Origin: CALSPH01 sp041690035 | GTDB taxonomy: Bacteria > Bacteroidota > Bacteroidia > NS11-12g > UBA955 | Length of the DNA: 38,693 nt | NCBI GenBank assembly: GCA_041690035.1 | Contig: JBDNFC010000054.1 | Coordinates: forward strand, 1-38,693 | Direction of reading: 5' to 3' | In this document: positions 34,050-38,693 of the stretch, piece by piece | How the letters are laid out: every line of letters starts with the position of its first letter | Numbering within the stretch: the first letter of the stretch is position 1 | The notes under the pieces: model-generated | Database searches by the model: none | Seen by the model: the letters and a program-made list of their open reading frames with translations, nothing else | What the model was told of the DNA's origin: nothing | Translations under genes and position numbers: made by a program

Positions 34050-35150
34050 TTAGTTGTTTTTAAAGTAAGATGTTATACTTTCCAGAATCCTTGTAGTGGC
34101 CTTTCCATCCCATAATTCAGGCACAGCTCCTATTTTATATGTACCTTCAAAAATCCTTTCCACATATTTTTCTATAAGCGCTATATTATTAATTAAAAGC
34201 GTGTTAGTGCCTATTTCGGCAGTTATGGGTCTTTCTGTATTTGGCCTAATGGTTAGGCAAGGTACTTTTAAAAAAGTAGTTTCCTCTTGTATTCCACCAC
34301 TATCAGTAATAATGCATTTGGCTTCTTTTACTAATTTTTGAAACTGAAAATAGCCAATGGGTGGCAATAGTTTTATTTTTTTATTATTTTGTATTTTTGC
34401 CAGAGCCTCTTTTGGTATTTGCTGTAATGTGCGCGGATGCACTGGAAAAACTATTTTGGTTTTTTTACTCAACTTTTCTAAAAGTGCGGCAATAAATGCA
34501 ATGCCTTGCGCAGTGTCTACATTTTTTGGTCTATGCATCGTAATTAATGTATACGATTTTTTTGACAAAGCCAATTCAGCTAAAATAGGTGTATTTTCTA
34601 TTTCATTATTAAAGGCAGTTAAGGTATCTATCATTGTATTGCCTACATAATAAATACTTGCTAAACTATTTTCGTTGGCAAGGTTTTGCATACCGCTGGG
34701 TTCTGTAACAAAACAAATGTCAGACATTTGGTCTACCAAAATTCGGTTATGCTCTTCGGGCATTGTTCTATCCATGCTGCGCAATCCACTTTCTATGTGT
34801 CCAAGGCAGATATTATTTTTATTGGCCACAAGTGCAGCTGCTAAAGTGCTATTTACATCTCCGGGCGCAAGAATTAAATCGGGTAAATAAGTAGTATTAA
34901 TAAATAGGTCTAGTTTCTCAATAATTGATGCCAATTGTTTACAAGCGCTGCCCTTTTCTGCTTCTAAATAATAATCTGGAAAAATATTAAATTGCTCAAA
35001 AAATACATCAGACATATTGGCATCATAATGCTGCCCGGTATGTATGATTTTTATTTCTAGGTTTGGAAACCTAAGGGCCTCTTTTCTAAATTGTGTTATT
35101 TTGATAAAATTTGGCCTAGTGCCAACTACAATAAGTATTTTGGTCATCAT
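34050..35150 (-). CDS. wecB: UDP-N-acetylglucosamine 2-epimerase, non-hydrolysing
   Basis: Interconverts UDP-GlcNAc and UDP-ManNAc for surface polysaccharides. A 366-aa GT-B fold with VGTRPNFIKI at the N-terminus, GDVNSTLAAAL, the HIESGLRSMDRTMPEEHNR block containing the catalytic acidic and His residues, and ITDSGGIQEETTFLKVPCLT in the C-terminal half. Length is as expected. It is second in the rho-wecB-recX operon, 14 bases from each neighbour. No other polysaccharide genes are adjacent. Confidence 0.92.
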   Translation of the reverse strand: MMTKILIVVGTRPNFIKITQFRKEALRFPNLEIKIIHTGQHYDANMSDVFFEQFNIFPDYYLEAEKGSACKQLASIIEKLDLFINTTYLPDLILAPGDVNSTLAAALVANKNNICLGHIESGLRSMDRTMPEEHNRILVDQMSDICFVTEPSGMQNLANENSLASIYYVGNTMIDTLTAFNNEIENTPILAELALSKKSYTLITMHRPKNVDTAQGIAFIAALLEKLSKKTKIVFPVHPRTLQQIPKEALAKIQNNKKIKLLPPIGYFQFQKLVKEAKCIITDSGGIQEETTFLKVPCLTIRPNTERPITAEIGTNTLLINNIALIEKYVERIFEGTYKIGAVPELWDGKATTRILESITSYFKNN

Positions 35151-35164
35151 CAGCTATTTTTTAT

Positions 35165-36805
35165 TTATCCATTCATCGACAATAAAAATTCTTGATTGTC
35201 TTTTGTGCCACGCATGTGTTTCTGCATCAAGTTCATGGCCTCTTCGCTGTTCATGTCTGCAAGGTATTTTCTGAGTACCCACATTCTTTGCAAGGTTTCT
35301 TTGTCTAATAAAATATCATCTCTTCTTGTGCTAGAAGAAGTAATATCTATGGCAGGATAGATTCTTTTGTTAGATAATTTTCTATCTAATTGCAACTCCA
35401 TATTGCCTGTACCTTTAAATTCTTCAAAAATAACTTCATCCATTTTAGAACCAGTATCTATTAATGCGGTGGCAATTATGGTAAGTGATCCTCCATTTTC
35501 TATTTTTCTTGCTGCACCAAAAAAGCGCTTAGGTTTGTGCAAAGCATTGGCATCTACACCACCCGATAAAATTTTGCCACTGGCTGGCTGTGCTGTATTA
35601 TAAGCCCTAGCCATACGGGTAATAGAATCAAGTAAAATCACCACATCATGGCCACATTCTACCATTCTTTTGGCTTTTTCTAATACAAGGTTTGCAAGTT
35701 TTACATGCTTATCTGCACTTTCGTCAAACGTGCTAGCCACAACTTCGGCTTTTACGTTTCTAGCCATGTCTGTTACTTCTTCTGGTCTTTCGTCTATTAA
35801 CAATATTATTAAATAAGCCTCTGGGTGATTGTGCGATATAGCATTGGCAATATTTTGCAATATCATGGTTTTGCCTGTTTTTGGCTGTGCCACAATTAAT
35901 CCACGCTGCCCTTTTCCAATAGGACTAACCAAGTCTATAATTCTATTGGTATAATTGTCTGAAGCATGCACAAGGTTAAATTTTTCTTGAGGAAACAATG
36001 GCGTAAGGTGTTCAAAAGATACCCTATCTCTTATTTCTAAAGGTGTTCTGCCATTTATAAAGTCTACGCTTACTAAGGCAAAATATTTTTCGCCTTCTTT
36101 TGGTGGCCTTATTTTTCCTTTTACAGTGTCCCCTGTTTTTAAACCAAAGCTTCTTATTTGGTTGGGTGCAATATAGACATCATCTGGCGATGCCTGGTAA
36201 TTGTAATCAGCAGATCTTAAAAAACCATACCCATCTTGTATTACATCTAACACCCCTTGAGAAGTAACCGCTCCTTCCATTTCTAAAAATGCTTGATACT
36301 GAGCTGCTTTTTCTCTGTCTTTATCTTTCTGTGCCTGCTCAAGCGCTATTCTTTCTTTGTTATCTTGTGTGTCTTCTGAAACAGTGGTTTTTTCAGTTTT
36401 GTTATCATTTTGATGATGATGCACTGGTTTTTTTGGTGGATGATTGTGCACTGGTCTTTTGGGCAGATTTATTCCTGTGCTTTCATTCGTGTTTTCCACC
36501 TTGTTTTCTTTTATAAAAAGGGGTTCTTTTATAATTTCTTCTGGTTTTGTCTCAATATCTTCTGTGGGTAGAGGTTTTTCTACTTGGTTATTTTCAGCAT
36601 CAGGCGCAGCTTTTTTTCTAGGTCGCTTATTACTCAATGAGGTTTTTGGTTTTGGCGTTACTTTTACACTGGTATTTTTTTCTAAAATAATAGCAATTAA
36701 GTCGGTTTTTTTTAATTTTTCTGTTTCGGGTATATTGTATTCAGTTTTTGCGATATTACGCAATTCTGATACCAACATGGTATTTAGATTTTCTAATGTG
36801 TGCAT
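35165..36805 (-). CDS. rho: Transcription termination factor Rho
   Basis: A 546-aa Rho, longer than the 419-aa E. coli protein. Residues 1-44 are the Rho_N helical domain. About 45-170 is a disordered, Lys/Glu-rich insert with His-rich KRPVHNHPPKKPVHHHQND. The RNA-binding cold-shock fold begins near GVLDVIQDGYGFLRSADYNY. Then comes the ATPase: Walker A AQPKTGKTMILQNIA, LLIDERPEEVTDMARNVKAE, VILLDSITRMARAYN, and the Q- and R-loop region near SGKILSGGVDANALHKPKRF. N-terminal inserts of this kind are common in Bacteroidota Rho and can aid RNA binding or phase separation. It has a good promoter and a leader of about 90 bases. Confidence 0.95.
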   Translation of the reverse strand: MHTLENLNTMLVSELRNIAKTEYNIPETEKLKKTDLIAIILEKNTSVKVTPKPKTSLSNKRPRKKAAPDAENNQVEKPLPTEDIETKPEEIIKEPLFIKENKVENTNESTGINLPKRPVHNHPPKKPVHHHQNDNKTEKTTVSEDTQDNKERIALEQAQKDKDREKAAQYQAFLEMEGAVTSQGVLDVIQDGYGFLRSADYNYQASPDDVYIAPNQIRSFGLKTGDTVKGKIRPPKEGEKYFALVSVDFINGRTPLEIRDRVSFEHLTPLFPQEKFNLVHASDNYTNRIIDLVSPIGKGQRGLIVAQPKTGKTMILQNIANAISHNHPEAYLIILLIDERPEEVTDMARNVKAEVVASTFDESADKHVKLANLVLEKAKRMVECGHDVVILLDSITRMARAYNTAQPASGKILSGGVDANALHKPKRFFGAARKIENGGSLTIIATALIDTGSKMDEVIFEEFKGTGNMELQLDRKLSNKRIYPAIDITSSSTRRDDILLDKETLQRMWVLRKYLADMNSEEAMNLMQKHMRGTKDNQEFLLSMNG

Positions 36806-36903
36806 ACTTGAGATTTCTGTAAGGATATCGTTTTTTTTGGGTAAGTAAATTTAAAGATTTTGTTTGCCTAGATTATTTGAAAGAATAAATTTTTCAGGCA
36901 CTG

Positions 36904-36934
36904 CAAATGTAGTTTTGATTTTTGATTAAACAAA
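36904..36934 (-). promoter_or_regulatory. Promoter of the rho-wecB-recX operon
   Basis: TTTG (36931-36934), exactly 19 bases, then TACATTTG (36904-36911): a near-ideal Bacteroidota promoter. The start point would be near 36898, giving a leader of about 90 bases before rho. It begins just after the DUF3109 stop. Confidence 0.65.
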
Positions 36935-36935
36935 T

Positions 36936-37520
36936 TTATTTGTTTTTATGATTTAAGTTTTCTTTTTGAAGTTGATAGTATGCTGCTATGGTTTCGTAAA
37001 ATGATGCTCCAAATGCCCTAATGATAGCAGTTTTTAAGAATTGGAATAGCGGAATACCTGCTTTTTTACCATTCTCGCATGCTGGGGCGCAAATATCCCA
37101 TTTGTGGTAATTTAGTGCAGTGTATTCTCCTACTTTGCTAATTCTTATTGGGTATAAGTGGCAACTAATGGGCTTTTGAAAGGAGCTTTTGCCTGCTTGA
37201 TATGCATTTTCTAGTCCACAGGTGGCAATATTATTTTTATATGCTACAAAAACACATTCTCCACTAGGCGCGCAGGTGGTTTCTAATTCTTCGGCAGTTT
37301 TTAAAAAAAAACCATCTTTTTTTAACAAGTTCTTGCCCAGTTCGTCCATAAAAGGAATAATTTGATCTAGGTTTTTATTTATTTCTTCTACTTCCGTTTG
37401 CAAAAGTGGCGCACCTGCATCACCTTTTACACAGCAATTTCCTTTGCACTTTTGAAGGTTGCAAGCAAAGGATGTCTCAAAAATATCATCCGATAATAAT
37501 TTATCATCAAATAACATCAT
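36936..37520 (-). CDS. DUF3109 family Cys-rich protein
   Basis: A 194-aa protein of the DUF3109 family, related to the YkgJ-type metal- or cluster-binding proteins. Conserved Cys groups: FACNLQKCKGNCCVKGDAGA, ETTCAPSGECVF, ISCHLYPIRI and KWDICAPACENGKK. These probably bind zinc or an iron-sulfur cluster; the function is not known. Its start overlaps the tsaB stop (ATGA), so the two are coupled. Confidence 0.85.
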   Translation of the reverse strand: MMLFDDKLLSDDIFETSFACNLQKCKGNCCVKGDAGAPLLQTEVEEINKNLDQIIPFMDELGKNLLKKDGFFLKTAEELETTCAPSGECVFVAYKNNIATCGLENAYQAGKSSFQKPISCHLYPIRISKVGEYTALNYHKWDICAPACENGKKAGIPLFQFLKTAIIRAFGASFYETIAAYYQLQKENLNHKNK

Positions 37521-38209
37521 ATATTAAAGTGTTCTATTATTTTGGCTGTGGTAAAAAATGGTTTTAAATAATTTGGTTCAAACTCAAATATATTTTCAAA
37601 TTGTTTTTTTTCAAATTGTTTTTTTCCAATATTAAGCAATGCCCTTGCATCTAAACATTCTTGTTCTAGTATAAAACTATTGTTATTTTCGTGTTCTTTC
37701 ATCTTAAAAGCACCACTGCCGATGCAGTGCAATTTTTGCTGGAGAAAGGGTTGCAAAAAATTTATGTTATCTAATATGATGGCTTGGGTAGGCATGATCA
37801 CTTCGCCTTGATGACTGTATAAAGTACAGTATGCCTCATTTCTTCGTGCATCTGTCATGCACAGAATGTTGTCCCCATTCATTATGCTGTGGGTTGCTAC
37901 ATAATTTTCAAACATTGCGCCATGGCTGCTCACGGCAATGAGTGGTATATTTAAGGCATAGCACATTGCCTTTGCTGCACTGCTGCCAATGCGCAAGCCT
38001 GTGTATGAGCCTGGCCCTGCGCTCAACACAATTGCATCTAAATTTTTAAATTCTAGGGCAGTTTTTTCAAGTAATTCTGCAATCATAGTGTGCATTTTAG
38101 CAGTTTGAGCATTTTCTTCATCATCGCGAAAAAAAGATAATTTATCTCTTGCTAATAAGGCCACACTGCAAATTTTTCCGCTACTCTCTATCGCCAATAA
38201 GTTACACAT
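37517..38209 (-). CDS. tsaB: tRNA threonylcarbamoyladenosine protein TsaB
   Basis: An ASKHA-fold partner of TsaD in making t6A37 in ANN-decoding tRNAs. 230 aa; the N-terminal LAIESSGKICSVALL and the family signature LSAGPGSYTGLRIGSSAAKA are both present. As in other TsaB proteins, the catalytic metal-binding His residues of TsaD are missing. It is coupled to DUF3109 by a four-base overlap and follows the 'ABC transporter ATPase' family gene by four bases. Confidence 0.92.
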   Translation of the reverse strand: MCNLLAIESSGKICSVALLARDKLSFFRDDEENAQTAKMHTMIAELLEKTALEFKNLDAIVLSAGPGSYTGLRIGSSAAKAMCYALNIPLIAVSSHGAMFENYVATHSIMNGDNILCMTDARRNEAYCTLYSHQGEVIMPTQAIILDNINFLQPFLQQKLHCIGSGAFKMKEHENNNSFILEQECLDARALLNIGKKQFEKKQFENIFEFEPNYLKPFFTTAKIIEHFNI

Positions 38210-38213
38210 ATCC

Positions 38214-38693
38214 TTATATTTTATTAAGAAAAGGTGCTTCCATAAGTGGTTTTATCCATTGTGTTCTTAGTTGTGATAATATAGAGAGGCTATTGTCAAA
38301 ATAAAATGCCTGCTTAAATGCAGAATCCACTGTTAGCCTCTTTTTTATTTCTTGCAAATGCATAAAAACTAAATTGTCATCAACGCAAATAGGAATAGTC
38401 ATTCTGTCAAAAAAATTAACGTGATGATGCATTCCCCAATTTTTTAGAAACAAAACAGATTTATCAATGCTGCAGCCACTAGCACCCTGCACTAAATCAT
38501 TTACTGCAAATACAACAAAGTGATTGTGAATAATAACCGCATCTGCCTGCAGTTTATTGCTATGCGAAGTCCATGATGTTGTAAAATCAGTCAAATCCCT
38601 CAAGAATAAATCGCTCATTGTTTTATTTAATGGACTTTCAAATTGATATATCCACACTTTTGATAAGGGGCTAAAACGCTCAAAAAGTGATGA
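38214..38693 (-). CDS. Bacteroidota 'ABC transporter ATPase' family protein, 5' partial
   Basis: The frame is open to the right edge (SSLFERFSPLSKVWIYQFES...), so the GTG at 38657 is internal and the start is outside the window. Signature features: SKVWIYQ near the N-terminus, TSWTSHSNKLQADA, and ASGCSIDKSVLFLKNWG. Members are widely annotated as ABC transporter ATPase, but no Walker motifs are visible here and the name is probably wrong. It precedes tsaB by four bases. The function is unknown. Confidence 0.75.
   Translation of the reverse strand, partial: SSLFERFSPLSKVWIYQFESPLNKTMSDLFLRDLTDFTTSWTSHSNKLQADAVIIHNHFVVFAVNDLVQGASGCSIDKSVLFLKNWGMHHHVNFFDRMTIPICVDDNLVFMHLQEIKKRLTVDSAFKQAFYFDNSLSILSQLRTQWIKPLMEAPFLNKI

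Overview
The window is a stretch of a Bacteroidota chromosome, most likely Sphingobacteriales- or Chitinophagales-like. The evidence is AT-rich DNA, two secreted proteins with type IX secretion (T9SS) C-terminal sorting domains, Bacteroidota-type promoters (TAnnTTTG, in several cases with an upstream TTG or TTTG), an HU-CCDC81/SPOR envelope protein, DUF3109 and a Bacteroidota-specific 'ABC transporter ATPase' family protein, and menaquinone genes. Most of the window is ordinary core genome. Two accessory patches stand out: 0.4-2.6 kb and 6.3-11.7 kb.

Layout, left to right. (1) 1-2573: end of a TonB-domain protein; a secreted Vps62 / aerolysin-like / T9SS protein without a normal start codon; and a divergent small lipoprotein with a SprB-like repeat and a CX4CH haem motif. 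(2) 2690-6278: menC, menA and comM, all on the minus strand. (3) 6279-11696: an accessory island holding a Doc/Fic toxin behind a large helix-turn-helix protein, a gene-less stretch rich in inverted repeats, an AAA ATPase, and a chimeric gene in which the start of an HPF/RaiA ribosome-hibernation factor runs in frame into the C-terminal specificity part of a type IIG restriction enzyme. (4) 11703-13387: an acidic small protein, probably the original hpf operon partner, and galE. (5) 13384-18679: a five-gene minus-strand run (GtrB-like glycosyltransferase, FAD oxidoreductase, class III aminotransferase, lipoprotein, DUF368 undecaprenyl-phosphate translocase family). (6) 18777-22388: a small lipoprotein with a strong terminator, an ALDH7-family dehydrogenase, a tandem array of about 215-bp repeats, a VF530 protein, and tRNA-Asn with its own promoter and terminator. 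(7) 22502-27287: an envelope-energising operon (beta-barrel, HU-CCDC81/SPOR, TolQ/ExbB, ExbD, TonB-like), divergent from recA. (8) 28485-29330: AT-rich and gene-less, then a 1362-aa beta-helix/PKD/T9SS protein. (9) 33562-38693: rho-wecB-recX as one operon, then an 'ABC transporter ATPase' family protein, tsaB and DUF3109 as another.

Best candidates for something new: the hpf::type IIG chimera with its coupled AAA ATPase; the Vps62/aerolysin-like secreted protein; the Doc operon with a 9-bp perfect inverted repeat just upstream; and the 215-bp palindromic-ended repeat array. Several genes also have the promoter -7 element only 4-10 bases before the start codon, which suggests leaderless or nearly leaderless mRNAs. 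All calls come from reading the sequence; no database search was run.
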